DNA of 64,000 bases from Bombyx mori (Eukaryota; Arthropoda; Insecta; Lepidoptera; Bombycidae): assembly GCF_030269925.1 (NCBI RefSeq), contig NC_085112.1, positions 7,875,501 through 7,939,500 on the forward strand, written 5' to 3'. The notes beneath the pieces are model-generated. The model saw only the letters and a program-made list of their open reading frames with translations, did not search any database and was not told the DNA's origin. Shown here in pieces: positions 1 to 11,270 of the stretch. Position 1 is the first letter of the stretch; each line of letters starts with the position of its first letter. The position numbers and the translations under genes are program-made.

Positions 1-1
1 T

Positions 2-449
2 GATGACGATGATGTGATTTCACAAAATAATGGAACTAGTGGAAATATTTATATTGATTCTGCTAAAGCTCCAGCTAAAGAAGATTTATCTGAACGTTCG
101 CCTTCACTGACTCGCAGTGATGATTCTCCTGAGCCTAAGCAAAATTTATCACAAAGCTCTATTTCAAATAATAAATCGCAAACTATTACACCGGAGCCGC
201 AACGTCCAAAAACTCCGAAGAATGAAATTAAAGCCGTAACACCGACGCATATTAAATCTCAAGTGAATAACGACCCTAAATTTGTTGCCACTCCGACTAA
301 AGTTGCACCTAAGTCACCAATCCCCGATACAAAACCACCGAAATCTGCGACGCAAAAACCAAATGAGCTTAACACGTCTATTATAAGTTCTGATTCTAAG
401 AAATCAACACCTCATAAGTCCGCATCGGCTCCCAAATCGCGTCAAAAAG
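2..449 (+). CDS. tau: tau exon (projection / Pro-rich domain), left end cut by window
   Basis: The frame is open from base 2 through AAA G at 449, followed by donor GTAATA, and ends in phase 1. The product starts with an Asp run and is then rich in Ser, Thr, Pro and Lys, with repeated SP/TP pairs (for example in KTPKN, VTPTH, KSPIP, STPHK) typical of a disordered tau projection domain and proline-directed kinase targets. A GTG at 14 is internal and is not a start. Confidence 0.85.
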
Positions 450-3400
450 GTAATATTATAAGATCATAACTTATTTTAATATTAAAGATGACTTATAGGT
501 GAGCCAAACCTATTTAGGCAATAAATCATATTTACTGTTAGTTTTTATGATTAGGCAGTTTTCTGTTCTACAAATTACAATTTGTTTCACAGAGGGAGAT
601 AACGACAGCGGAGTTGACGAATCTACACAAGGAAATGTGAGTAATTAAATGATACTCAAAATCTTTATCATGTTCGATTTATGCTAACGACCTGTATTTT
701 GTTTGCTAGGATCTCAATGGATCTCCTAGCTCTCCGAACAAGAAAATCGTAAACAAAACGCCAACAAAAGAAAAATCGAGTAACAGTCTTAGGGCGAGCC
801 TTTCTCGATCATCGAGCAAGAGTGCAACAGCCAAAACTCCAGAAATTCCTACCCCGACCGAAAAGAAAAGTAAGCAAATGTGTTCCTTGTATACATAATG
901 AAACATTTTACAGCTTTCTTGGTAAAGTAAATCGCGAAAATGTTTATTATGTTAACAACTCACGAAAATCGAAGAAAATACTACACGTAAGACTAAATGG
1001 GCAATGCGATAAAAGACTAAAAATCTTATGACTTAAAATTATTTTTAGGACTTTAAATTTACTTAAATGCGGGCTTCTAAGTTCTCGATATACAAATCTT
1101 ACTCTATTAGAGGCTGGCTAAATATTATTCGGACACTTAGACTTTTCGGATCTAATGTTATTCCTCTGCCTTCTACTGTTTATCTTAACACACCGCGCCC
1201 GTGAGTTTTGTAACAGCGTTTGGGTCCTCAAGAGCAGATCTCACTGAAAAGATTAGAAACTGCGGCTTGTCCTTAAAATTTTATAACTCTTAAAAATTAC
1301 AGAAGTACCGATGAATAAAGTTCAAGTTGGGAATGCACCGTCGCCAAATTTAAAAGCCGTGAAATCTAAGATAGGATCTCTGGATAACGCCACATACAAA
1401 CCCGGGGGTGGTAAGGTTAAAATAGAGAACAGAAAACTGGAGTTCGGAAACATCACACCTAAAATTGCGGCTAAAAACGAAGCGTACACTCCTAGTGGAG
1501 GAGCTAAAAAGGTAAGGTACTTTAAAGCGTAATTTTCACTTATTTTGTTTAACTGAACAAATTGAGTACAAGTAAAATATTCAAACTAATGATAGTGCAG
1601 TAGATATGATAAAGTATCGTTGTCAATGCAAAATCAAACTTTATCTTGAAATGATTTCATGTATGATAATGGTTAGTGGTGTGGGTACTAATTTTTGTTA
1701 AATGTTATTGAATTTAATTAGACAATTTGGCATTTGGCTCTAGGTTATTTATCGTTCATGATACGCAGCTGACAGTCTACTTGAATTTTTCTTGCTACTA
1801 TATCCCATAGAAGACTTGAATATCGGAATCTACATTATTTCTTCATAGTGAACATATCGTGAAATACGTATTTCCATTAGACATTTCTACCATTCATAGG
1901 AAAATTTCCTACGAGATTCAAACCGCTGCTTTAAGCATGAACATTTCAGTACGTAGGCACTTTATTAACGTGCGTTATTATACGTTATAAACTAATAAAC
2001 TTTCTCATTCAATAGACCCAGCTATGATTTTCGCCTGTGTCATCGGTATTGAAAACCTACTTAAGATACAACTATGAATGCACCCACGCACAGAATATCT
2101 TTTTTTTTAAATAGCCATGAGTCAGAGCCTGACCTTATTGACCAGCAGTCACAGTCCGTGACTACTATTTCAATGAGACAATAAAAAATGAGAAATTGTT
2201 TCAACGAATGGTTGTATTTTTAGACAGATTTAAGGATGTGTCTAGTCACATGTGATACATAGCATAGAAGAAAAAAACTATCAAATTGGAGTGAATCAAT
2301 TCATAATAGGTACACTAAAGATTTCAATACATGATATTTATATACTTTTTAAATATACGTTTAATGAAATTCAGATTGTCACTAATAAACTGGAGTGGAA
2401 CGCAAAATCGAAAGTCGGTTCCCTCCAGAACGCTTCTTACAAGCCCGGCGGCGGTGATAAGAAGATCGAAACAGTCAAGCTAGATTTCGGCGAAAAGGCA
2501 AAATCGAAAGTTGGCTCCACAGCTAACATCACCCACAAGCCCGGCGGTGGTGCAATCAAGGTAATTACATAGGATTAATTCGATAAAAAAGACATAAAAA
2601 TTGATTAACATTCACCCACGTTACTTTATTGAAAAAAATACAGTGAGTATTTGTTTAAGTTTAAGAGCTATAAGTAATCTTTAAATTGAGCTTTATGTAT
2701 CAGATAGATACTACCAACGCCACACGAGTATATCGACCTAGTAATTGGATATAATATGTATATTAGACAATTGTAGCTTTAGAAGTTATTTTCACTTTCA
2801 ATGTGTCGCACGCTGGCCAATTTTACGGTTAAAAGATTTGTATATATATATCAACAATCAATAACATACTCGTAGATTAATTAATAGTAAAACGATTGAA
2901 CGCTGTTGTCTTTTAGACGTCATTGGATAAGAACGGAACGAGAACAGTGAGTAATATTTATATGAAGTTTGTGTAGCACATCGACTACTTATTGCACAAT
3001 TTTATTCTAATACTAGCGGCCCGCAACGGCCCCACTCGGGTCTTTCAACACAAAAAGGAGACTGAAACGATTACATACATTTTTGGGCCCGAATGTAACG
3101 TGATGAAACTAATATGAATTAATAGATTCAGATTTATCAGTACCTTGCTGAAAATTATAAAAGTTTTCTCAATCTGAGAGCCGAGTTAATAAAGATTTAG
3201 TAAAACTTAGGTTATGTTACAATCTCTTTAAAAGAGCTGAATAATAACTTATTTAAGCTTAAGTAAATGTTTATTATATCCATTGGATAATCTTTTAAAT
3301 GTCATATTATGAATGAATATCAATGATATATATCAGGTATGGAATATGGAATTGCTGTCCTACAATTCACACAGCGATCCATAATTTCAACAGTATCCAA

Positions 3401-6400
3401 TGCAACAATTTCAAGTCAAACGTGTGAGCGATCTTCGGTGTCCAGTGTAGAAGCAATTGTCGTACAAGGCAGGCAGGGTTGGAATCCGTAATAATAAAGC
3501 AGTGATCGTTGAAAATATAAAAACAGCCCGATAGATACACACTCAAAATGCGTCGAAGATAATAATATAAAACGAGTAGAGCAGAAAAAACCAACAAGCG
3601 CCAAAAATAATTGTATAATCTATGAACAAACGTTATGTCAGCTTACTGTCAAAGCTGTCATCAAAAATACAATCGATTTTAATCGATTTGAAATCGATAA
3701 TCATATTACTTTGCTAAGTAATAATAGACTTTTTCTTCATTTATGTATATAATCGCAATTAAATCCGGCACATGCCGCACTTGTATACAACAAGTATAAA
3801 TCGCTCATTTAATTACTTTGCATTAATTACCTAGTGCAATGTTTTTCTTTTTATAATCCTGTAATCGATTAATTAAATCGATCACACCGTTATACCGACA
3901 AAAACTAACTTTCTCATTTTTCTCCGGTCCCAGAAAGAGGATCGAGGTGATTTTTTATATTCTTATATAAAAAAATATGACAAATTTTTTAGACTACATT
4001 CCAAGTTATTACATTTTTGGCCCACGATTTTCCGTCTCCTTTCAACGTTATTTGACGTTGTTTTATTTTTAAAATAAAAGAGCACTTATTGCGGCATAAC
4101 TATAATAGTGAGACATATGCTGTCAAGACTCTTTTTGTAAATAATAATGTGTTCTACAAAGTCGTAGTACATTATTTTATTCTATCATCAATAGTTTTCG
4201 CAGGGCACGCGATGTAAAGAATATTTTAGGTAATTTTTTTACAGATTGGGTTACATTATTGGAGTAAGAATCCCTAATTTTTTTCAAAAAAGATTATAGC
4301 TCATGTCACTCGGGAATAGTGTAGCTTCCAAACAGTGAAAGAATTTTTCAAATCGATTCAGTAGTTTCGGAGCCTATTCAATACAAACAAACAAACAAAT
4401 CTTTCCTCTTTATATATAATATTAGTATAGAAGTATAGATTATGGCACGGAAATAAGTGCTTCCGTGAAAATATTAATACGTATGTTAATACAACCAACG
4501 GATTGACGTCAGATGCTGATATAAAAAATTTAATTAAAAGTACATTACGGGGATTATTCCTAAAATGTTGTTGTTGTTTCTAGTTTGTTAAGTGGGCGTT
4601 GCCAAGATGGAGAGCGTCTCATAAACATTTTTCCTATCATTCTTTATGGAGAAAGGTCAGTTGGGCGCAACTTTGTGCCTGATCGACAAATGGCATGAAC
4701 AAATGTTTGTTTATATGGAATGATAGGTTATGTGGCTGCCTAATTTTGCCAAAAGTTCACTGACACAATATTTAGATTAAATAAAATAACTCACTCGTAA
4801 ATGTAAAATAAAAATTATAAACATAAATAAACTATTGAAATTTTAAATAATAAATAAGCTTGATAAAACGGACAATAAGTTTAATTTTTTTTTTAATTCG
4901 ACACTGAAAATTGGCACATAAACTTAATATTATCTGAATTAAATTATGTGAATGTATATCCAGTCGGCACGCGCACACAAACGCATACATCGTTTTGCAC
5001 GCTACGAAATCAATAAAAACTTTTCTACTAAAAAGCTACGAATCGTACACGACAGCTCACCACATATGTTTCAGCAATACAACATTACAACCTTCGATCA
5101 ACAATAGTAACTAGATAAAGGGATACGTACAAAATTAAAGCAAAAACTGTCCGCGTGAATATATACTTATATAGCTACATTCGTTTACTAACAAACGGAG
5201 AAAAAAGTTTTGAAACACTTTTACTTTCAAACTAATAACAACTATGGCACCTAGTAATAAAGTCACAAATCTCCAAAACATTATCTAATACTTACGATCA
5301 TTTGTCACATAAAACGAGCAAAGCAATAAATTACTCCTGTCACTTACCAATAAAAAGACATATTTTAAACAACTTTTAATGTTAAATCAATCTTAAAGTG
5401 CAACAAATAAAGTAACTTTTCCCTTAATTGCTCTGAGAACTAACATCGTTTTGCTTTATTTATTTTTGCTTCCTGAAATGCCGATTTCTATTTACTACAG
5501 GAGGTAAGGGAGTCGCGCTTAACACTAAAATAATTTATTAATGAATTAAAGTAAAAGTTTAGTTGTTTACTTTTTATGTTTTGGAAATGTATGTTTGTTA
5601 GTATCTATACATTACTTATTATTTTATTAGCGTTACGTTTTTGTGTAATATATATTTTTAAGTTTTCGCGACCAGTGCACATAATAAAACAACGTTTAAA
5701 CGGTTTCAAGCGTGGTATTTTTATTACAATGTTTCGGCCACATTTCAGTAGCCGTGAGCACGGAAGGCAAAGATGTCCAGTGTCAATAAGCGGAGTTCTT
5801 AGCTGGCTTATAAAAGTCATCTCTTGTTTCTCTGGCGACAATCGAGATCCATTCTGCACACGTGATTGCTAGGAAAGCTAAAATAAAAATGGAAAGCTAA
5901 GTATCTAATGAGAGTCCAACAAACAGACACAAAAGCAGCATTAACCAATTTTAACCAACTAATTTTGAAGTGCTGCTAACAAATTTTAAAAAAATATTAC
6001 AACACAAATCTACTCCATGCATTTACTGTTCTGTTAAGCAAAAGTTTGTCCATGTGTTGGCCGAGCCTTGGCCAACATTTGTAGCGGTGGTTAAAAATCG
6101 GTAATTTTGTTCAAAATTTAATATTATTTATAAGTTTAAAGCTTACAATATAGTTTATACTTCATGTACTTACCGAAAGTAAGATACTCCGGCCGTTAAA
6201 TTGCTTTTTCGGGCCTTATTTTTGCAACTTTTGAATACACACTGCGGTATTGTGAGACGGGTTGACATTGGCTGTGTTTGAAGTGAACTAAACAAAATAA
6301 GAGCTCACATTTCAAGTGCGCTGTTATTTGACGAGACGGATTTTATGCACCGACCCGAAATCTAGTTACTATTGTTGATCGAAGATTACAACTCACTGTT

Positions 6401-7353
6401 TTATTGAAACTTTTACAACACCACTGAAATTATTTTAGTGGAAAAAAATCACTTTTAATTCCGTTGATAGGCAGTTCGTTATTATTGTTACGTGTAACAA
6501 CATCGGTGACGATTATTATTGACAAGAATATAAAATCTTCGGATGAATTGCAATTGAATTATGTATGTATCACCCAAAATTAAAAACAAATATGTTGTTG
6601 AAACAAACTTACCGTATTTACCGTGTAAAAAAAATTAATTTTAAATAAAGTCATCACCTCCCTATGTCATAATTCGCAACATTTCCTAAAAGTTACATAA
6701 GTATTTTGTAATACGCCGATCGGATTCTATTTCCTCCTGTTGCACCTTGTGTCATATAGAATTTTATACATCTGCACACCAACTTTCTAAACAGATCGAA
6801 AACCAAAAATTGGAATTCAAAGCTCAAAGTAAAGTGGGTTCCTTGGATAACGTAAAACATAAGCCAGGAGGTGGAGACATCAAAATATTTGAAGATAAAG
6901 AGTATATCAAGCAGATGACTGGGCAGTCGCCATTGCCAACAAGTCGCAGTCACTCACGGCAGGAGGTGAGAGGGCTTGAAGCCAGAAGCAGGCATTTTGA
7001 TCATGGCGTTTTTTGCTTTCTTTGTTTTCTTGGTGGTGGTTAATCACGACCTCATACACTTCGTCATTTTTGTTTCAGCCAGAATATTTGTACAAGTTTT
7101 ATTGATTCAAGAGGTATTCGTTTTTCTCTGCGAAACTTGCAACTCATACATTCATTTTTGTTTTTCTGTTTGGTTTTCTATTGCTCTTGTGTCTAACATA
7201 GCGTTTTGTTTTTGGTTTGATTTTGAATACGTTTTGTTTTATAATGTTGTTTACGTGGTGATTGTTAATTTATTTTTTCTGCTTTAGAGTCCACTTCCAC
7301 CAGCTTCACAGCTGCCGAAATCGGACGAAAACTTGAACGAAGAGCAGAGTTAA
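2..7353 (+). CDS. tau: microtubule-associated protein tau, 5'-truncated by window edge (gene span)
   Basis: Exons 2-449, 593-636, 710-869, 1303-1511, 2375-2560, 2917-2946, 6795-6965 and 7288-7353 join in one frame with GT/AG borders. Seen: a Ser/Thr/Pro/Lys-rich projection region with many SP and TP pairs, then five MAP2/tau-type tubulin-binding repeats carrying the KSKxGSxxN...KPGGG signature, then a short acidic C-terminus ending in NEEQS. Known of the family: tau/MAP2/MAP4 proteins bind the outside of microtubules through these repeats, and phosphorylation of the Pro-rich flanks lowers affinity. Five repeats is also the number I recall for Drosophila tau. The frame is open from base 2, so the start codon and N-terminal exons lie to the left. 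Intron phases are 0 between repeat exons, which allows cassette splicing. The neighbour downstream is the convergent RUSC-like gene. Confidence 0.95.
593..636 (+). CDS. tau: tau small exon (44 nt)
   Basis: Acceptor TTTCACAG precedes base 593 and donor GTGAGT follows 636. The phase-1 end of the previous exon plus AG makes Glu, then 14 codons (GDNDSGVDESTQGN). The exon is acidic and polar and ends in phase 0. It is too short to score by itself; frame and splice-site fit are the support. Confidence 0.75.
710..869 (+). CDS. tau: tau exon, Ser/Lys/Pro-rich linker before repeats
   Basis: Acceptor TTTGCTAG ends at 709 and donor GTAAGC starts at 870. It enters in phase 0 and leaves in phase 1. The product is basic and Ser-rich (SLSRSSSKSATAKTPEIPTPTEKK), like the Pro-rich flank that strengthens microtubule binding in vertebrate tau. 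Confidence 0.85.
870..1302 (+). other. tau intron, no other feature seen
   Basis: A 433-bp intron between GTAAGC and ATTACAG. Short chance reading frames only. I see no repeat family or structured element. Confidence 0.6.
1303..1511 (+). CDS. tau: tau exon with microtubule-binding repeats 1 and 2
   Basis: Acceptor AAATTACAG ends at 1302 and donor GTAAGG follows 1511. Enters phase 1, ends phase 0. Encodes repeat 1 (KSKIGSLDN...YKPGGGKVKIENRKLEF) and the body of a degenerate repeat 2 (ITPKIAAKNEAYTPSGGAKK). Repeat 2 has PSGG in place of PGGG and lacks the KSKxGS core. Confidence 0.95.
1512..2374 (+). other. tau intron, no recognised feature
   Basis: An 863-bp AT-rich intron. The acceptor region before 2375 (GAAATTCAG) has only a weak pyrimidine tract. 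I recognise no mobile element. Confidence 0.5.
2375..2560 (+). CDS. tau: tau exon with microtubule-binding repeats 3 and 4
   Basis: 186 nt, phase 0 at both ends, donor GTAATT after 2560. It completes repeat 2 (IVTNKLEW) and encodes repeats 3 (AKSKVGSLQN...YKPGGGDKK) and 4 (AKSKVGSTANITHKPGGGAIK). Being a multiple of three and phase 0/0, it could be skipped without a frameshift, removing two repeats. Confidence 0.95.
2917..2946 (+). CDS. tau: tau 30-nt microexon
   Basis: Good acceptor (GTTGTCTTTTAG ending 2916) and donor (GTGAGT from 2947) enclose exactly ten codons, TSLDKNGTRT, in phase 0/0. Inserted between repeats 4 and 5 it would lengthen the inter-repeat linker by ten residues. Omitting it leaves the frame intact. 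Whether it is spliced in is an inference. Confidence 0.6.
3016..4435 (+). repeat. RTE-type non-LTR retrotransposon remnant in tau intron
   Basis: The left edge (ACTAGCGGCCCGC near 3016) and right edge (TCAGTAGTTTCGGAGCC, a run of ACAA units, TCTTTCCTCTTTAT, TATTAGTATAG) match the two ends of a family seen again, in reverse, at 44093-44291. The central 1 kb has no reading frame that I can assign and may hold a second, nested insertion. Confidence 0.5.
4436..6794 (+). other. remainder of the large tau intron
   Basis: AT-rich sequence with chance reading frames. Points seen: inverted CCTATCATTC / GAATGATAGG at about 4631 and 4717; a TATAAAAG box near 5809 with no convincing gene after it; and an 8-bp stem palindrome (TGTTGGCC / GGCCAACA) at 6055-6077. 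Overlapping frames on both strands at 5576-5872 have no recognised product. Confidence 0.4.
6795..6965 (+). CDS. tau: tau exon with microtubule-binding repeat 5
   Basis: Acceptor CTTTCTAAACAG, donor GTGAGA, 57 codons, phase 0/0. It finishes repeat 4 (IENQKLEF), encodes repeat 5 (AQSKVGSLDNVKHKPGGGDIKIF) and the tail EDKEYIKQMTGQSPLPTSRSHSRQE. The tail resembles the region after the last repeat in other tau/MAP proteins. Confidence 0.95.
6966..7287 (+). other. tau intron with a possible cryptic acceptor
   Basis: A 322-bp T-rich intron. A strong acceptor-like site (TTTTTGTTTCAG, ending about 7078) would open PEYLYKFY then stop, a possible minor alternative terminus. There is no further support. 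Confidence 0.35.
7288..7353 (+). CDS. tau: tau last coding exon
   Basis: Acceptor TCTGCTTTAG ends at 7287. The 21 codons SPLPPASQLPKSDENLNEEQS end at TAA 7351-7353. The acidic, Pro/Ser-containing end fits insect tau isoforms. Confidence 0.9.
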   Translation, partial: SPLPPASQLPKSDENLNEEQS

Positions 7354-8545
7354 ATCACTACCAGAAAGACTTCGCATTTTCATCTATATTTTAGTCATAA
7401 AATGTACTAACAGTCTAATATTCAATTAGAGTCCATTGTGTATGTTTTCTGTTTGTTGAATGTATTGATATTAATTAATGTTTGTTGAATGAATGATTTT
7501 TGTCAAAATTAAAATAGATAATGTCAATAATTTGTGCATATCCGTTTAGCGTCTAAATAAGTTTGGATTTTGTAAGGAAGGTAAAAACTGTTTGATCTTT
7601 GATTACTTTAGTTAATATGTACTAATTACTTTATTTTTACTGTCAATATTACCTAACCATTATATTACAAGAGTGCCAATTTACTGTATGTTAGAAAGAT
7701 TGTATTTTATTGGATTATATAAACAAAGCTATATAACTTGTCGACAAATTATAGTCTCCTTTAATTTTCATTGTGTTTTACTTTGTACAGAGGCAGTAAA
7801 TGCGATTTGCACCTTATCAATGTAAACAGCAACAGTAATAGACGAGAGTAGAGACACAGACTATTAATAGCAATTTCAAATTGTAACGTGCTTGAAACTA
7901 ATATTGAATTGTACGTTATTATCTTATGCATATTATTATATTATTAGAGAAGTTCTTTTTTTAATTTTTCGTTAATCCCGAATAGCGTAAAATTGCACCT
8001 TTGTATTGTACCTAGGTTTTATTATTTGGGTAGTAGCCGTTTGAACAGAGTTCTCGACACAGCCCACACGCGAGCAATGAAATACAGTAGTTATTGGTAT
8101 TAAGTTAGTTGATCAAAGTTAGCTTTTTTACAGCTTTAAAGCTCATAGCGTTGAATAAGTTCGCGAAAACTATTTTTTTCGTTCGATAGCTGTGGCAAGA
8201 ACAGAAGGGGCTCGAGATGGACTGACCAGATTAATAGAATTTAATGTTTTTTATGATTCTAGAAGTACGTGTAATTAGTATTAGGTAGTATTTATTGATT
8301 CGATGTTTAAATTAGTCACAAAACAATATGTAACCTAAATTTTCCTTTGAGAATGTATGTCACTTGTATCGCTGAACTATCTAGCTTTGATAAAATATTT
8401 TTTACCGCTTCGCAATTACCATTTACATTGGCAACGTAGATATTAACTGTAGAATAGAAAAAACAATTGATTCGAACATACGTACGTATTACGGTGATTA
8501 TTTAATACAGTTTAACATCAATAAAATTTGTGTTTTATTCTCGTT
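7354..8545 (+). other. tau: tau 3' UTR with polyadenylation signal
   Basis: AT-rich sequence after the tau stop. The first convincing AATAAA is at 8520-8525, followed by a T/GT-rich stretch (TGTGTTTTATTCTCG), giving a predicted 3' UTR of about 1.2 kb. The cleavage position is inferred. Confidence 0.5.
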
Positions 8546-9094
8546 TCTGTAAGGTTTCATCTTAAATGCGACCAGTTTACAGAACCATATAATTTTGTAT
8601 CTGTACCTATGTTAGTCCCAACACATGCACCAGCACAATGTAGAAAGAGGAAAATTCATTTTGGAAACGTAAGGTGAGTCATTTATTCTTTACTTTATTT
8701 ACTTCATTATTTTCATTATCTTTGATGTTAGTTTTGGAAATCACAGTCGTTTTAATTTGTTCACATAGTTAATAACATTTATCGATGCAATTTCATATTT
8801 ATGTCGAGTTAAAGTTTATGTTAATCATTTCACGTTTTAAGTTTCGCTTGAAAATTTCACCAAAATTAAAACAATTAAAGATTTAGTATGGAACAATTTA
8901 AAATATTATTCAATCATTAGGTAAACTTATTTGAAACAATGACTTCAAGTCTAAAATTATAGCCGGAAAAATTTGAACTGTTTGAGCAAACAAGTTTATT
9001 TATTACGTAGGCCTCTTTAAATGTAAAATATTTGCTGTGATGATAGTTCACGTTGACTGATCTCCGGTATTAAATATTAATTTTCGTCATACAT
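8546..9094. other. no recognised feature
   Basis: AT-rich sequence between the tau 3' UTR and a dispersed repeat. I see nothing in it. Confidence 0.4.
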
Positions 9095-9310
9095 TTTTTT
9101 TCCTACCTTTGCTGATAGCTTTGAGAGGCTATATCAGCTTTATCCTAGCGTGTAGGTGAGCTCTCGGTGCTCAAACCGGAGTGTTGCTAACACTGGCCCT
9201 AGCAAGAGCAGTGCTTGGCAGACTCTACCACCGGATTGGAAACTCGACCCGCTGAGAAGATCTGGCGAGAAACTCAGTGGGCTGTGTATATGGGTTCGTT
9301 TTACCTTGCG
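9095..9310 (+). repeat. dispersed Bombyx repeat, family B copy
   Basis: Shares the core GTTGCTAACACTGGCCCTAG, a stretch ending in ACCACCGGAT, and AACTCAGTGGGCTGTG with copies at 19390-19655, 22546-22770, 35632-35890 and 38255-38615. No reading frame. Probably a SINE or a LINE 3'-end fragment; I cannot name the family. Confidence 0.7.
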
Positions 9311-9395
9311 AGTAAGGCATTATTTATATCATTAAAATATTTGCTCTCGTATGCAAAAATAGTTCAATTCCATTTTCTCTAACATAATATCGTTT

Positions 9396-9525
9396 GTTTT
9401 TTTTATTTTTTTATTGCCATTGTAGGCAGACGAGCATACCACCCACCTGATAGTGAGTGGTTAACGTCGCCCATGGACTTCAGCAATGCCAGGGTCAGAA
9501 CCAAGCCGCTCCCTACCATAAACTA
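9396..9525 (-). repeat. LINE 3'-end fragment (jockey/CR1-like)
   Basis: The reverse complement matches the 3' end of the LINE at 10822-11270 (tract with CAGACGAGCAT, ACTTCAGCAATGCCAGGGTC, AAGCCGCT). Only the untranslated tail and the last codons are present. Its poly-T start on this strand is the element's A-rich tail. Confidence 0.7.
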
Positions 9526-9641
9526 GAAATGAAAATGAATTATCCTGTTCATTATTAGTAAAATAACAATAATATTAACCTAACAATATATGTTTCACTA
9601 TATTCCTTATATTGTTTATGACATTTATCATGTGTAAACAG

Positions 9642-9887
9642 GATTACTACGAGAGGGAATGGGAAGAGGATCGTCCGATCTCTCGATGCAGATCGGCGCG
9701 TACCCCTCGTACACCAAGAGCCTTGTCGCCTCGTCGCCATCTCCCTGAGCTAGACGAGGTGTTAGTTCAGCGGAACAATGAGAGAAACAGACGTGCCGCT
9801 CGTCCAGTCAGCGCGAGAGATCCACCACGTTCATCGTGTTCAAGACGAGCTTCAATCACACAGCGTCCAGCTTTTTCCATTTATTAA
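9642..9887 (+). CDS. candidate alternative last exon (tau?)
   Basis: A splice acceptor (TGTGTAAACAG) precedes 81 codons and TAA at 9885-9887. The product is very basic and Arg/Ser/Pro-rich, starting DYYEREWEEDRP and containing SARTPRTPRALSP, and ending RPAFSIY. Entry phase 0 equals the exit phase of the tau repeat-5 exon, and it lies 2.5 kb past the normal tau terminus on the same strand, so an alternative tau C-terminus is possible. It could also be the last exon of another, unseen + strand gene. AATAAA candidates follow at about 10407 and 10634. The codon-like composition and GC content above the surroundings favour a real exon; identity is uncertain. Confidence 0.5.
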   Translation, partial: DYYEREWEEDRPISRCRSARTPRTPRALSPRRHLPELDEVLVQRNNERNRRAARPVSARDPPRSSCSRRASITQRPAFSIY

Positions 9888-10821
9888 CTATTATACGTGC
9901 ATGTCATGCTTAATGCCCATTAGAAAAGTTCTAGCACCGTATTTTAAAAGTTAATAGGAAATTATAAGTTCACTTTCGTGTTCACTCAAGCTCATCGAAG
10001 CTCAGTATTTCCTCGGGTTTTTGAGAGTCGTAGACATAAGTAAAAATTAGTTTAAAAAGTACAATATGTCGTTGTTTTTATTGTCATTATATTATTTTCG
10101 ACATTCCGAATAATTTACTGTTTTCGTGGCCTGGGACGACTAGCGTGTTAATCGTTGATATTTGAGCAATATTATTGATTGAATGTTCAACTTTAAATAA
10201 CACAACAAAATAATTAGTATTCAATAATATTTGATCAAAAGAACGCCACTTATCACTTATTTATACAATTCCAAATGAGTTGAACTACATTTTTAGTTTC
10301 ATTGGTAAATTTTAAATTAAGGCTTGTGCAGCCGTAGCTGTCTCCGTGAAATTATTGATTAGTTATGTGATCGAATACACAATTTCAAAGGTAGCGGAAT
10401 CTTTTAAATAAAAAATATAATTACACACCTTAATAGGTTAACATCGTCTTCACTATTAAAGATGGAGAAACGTAGTTTTAGCACAAATTATATCTGGGCA
10501 TTGCATTCATGAGATAGTAACCTGTTTTAAAGGAATCGTAGAAGTTTTAAAGCATCTAAATGATGCTATTAGATATAGTGTTGTTTCAATTGCACCAAAG
10601 GAGAAATTGTACGAACATTTAGTACAAAGATGATTAATAAAAATAATATTATTCACAAGCATTTGTTGTTTTATTCGAATAGTTTTGTAATTTGTTACAG
10701 ACATGTTCTGCGGCCCCGAATAGTTCGTATCAGAGCTCCGTCTATTTCTGCTGCAAGCACAGATTTTTATAATCGGATAAAAGTTACTTGTGATGTTAGT
10801 GTTAACCCCATTTTCATTTAA
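9888..10821. other. intergenic / possible 3' UTR, no gene seen
   Basis: AT-rich. Could contain the 3' UTR of the preceding exon. An acceptor-like TTTGTTACAG near 10700 opens only 23 codons before a stop. Confidence 0.35.
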
Positions 10822-11270
10822 TTAATCCCAGTCTCACGGATCGTTTAGAACCTCTGGGTCTGCGGAGGGACTTCGGTTCCCTCTGTATTTTGTAACGTAT
10901 GTTCCATGGGGAGTGCTCTGAATTGTTCGAGATGATACCGTCATCTTGTTTTTACTATCGCACCGTCCGCCACCGGAGTAGAATTCATCCATACTACCTG
11001 GAGCAACTGCGGTCAACCACAGTGCGTTTCCAGAGGTCTTTTTTGCCACGTACCATCCGGCTGTGGAATGTGCTCCCCCCCACGGTGTTTCCCGAGCGCT
11101 ATGACATGTCCTTCTTCAAACGAGGCTTGTGGAGAGTATTAAGCGGTAGGCAGCGGCTTGGCTCTGACCCTGGTATTGCTGAAGTCCATGGGCGACGGTA
11201 ACCACTCACCATCAGGTGAGCCGTGCGCTCGTCTGCCTACAAGGGCAATAAATAATAAAAAAAAAAAGAT
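10822..11270 (+). mobile_element. 5'-truncated non-LTR retrotransposon (jockey/CR1-like), 3' end of ORF2
   Basis: Frames across 10840-11201 encode the C-terminal tail of a lepidopteran LINE reverse transcriptase: YYRTVRHRSRIHPYYL, then FLPRTIRLWNVLPP and FPERYDMSFFKRGLW, then a Gly/Arg-rich end. It is followed by a short UTR and an A-rich tail (GGGCAATAAATAATAAAAAA). At least one frameshift lies before 10899. No polymerase catalytic region remains, so it is a dead 5'-truncated copy. Confidence 0.8.

Noticed and set aside
3367..3604. Two overlapping minus frames (76 and 62 codons) in the tau intron
   Set aside because: Inside a repeat-derived stretch, low-complexity aromatic composition, no splice or promoter support.
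5576..5872. 98-codon + frame with hydrophobic start and its antisense partner
   Set aside because: Inside a tau intron, no homology recognised, and open on both strands, so probably chance; the TATAAAAG near its end does not fit its start.
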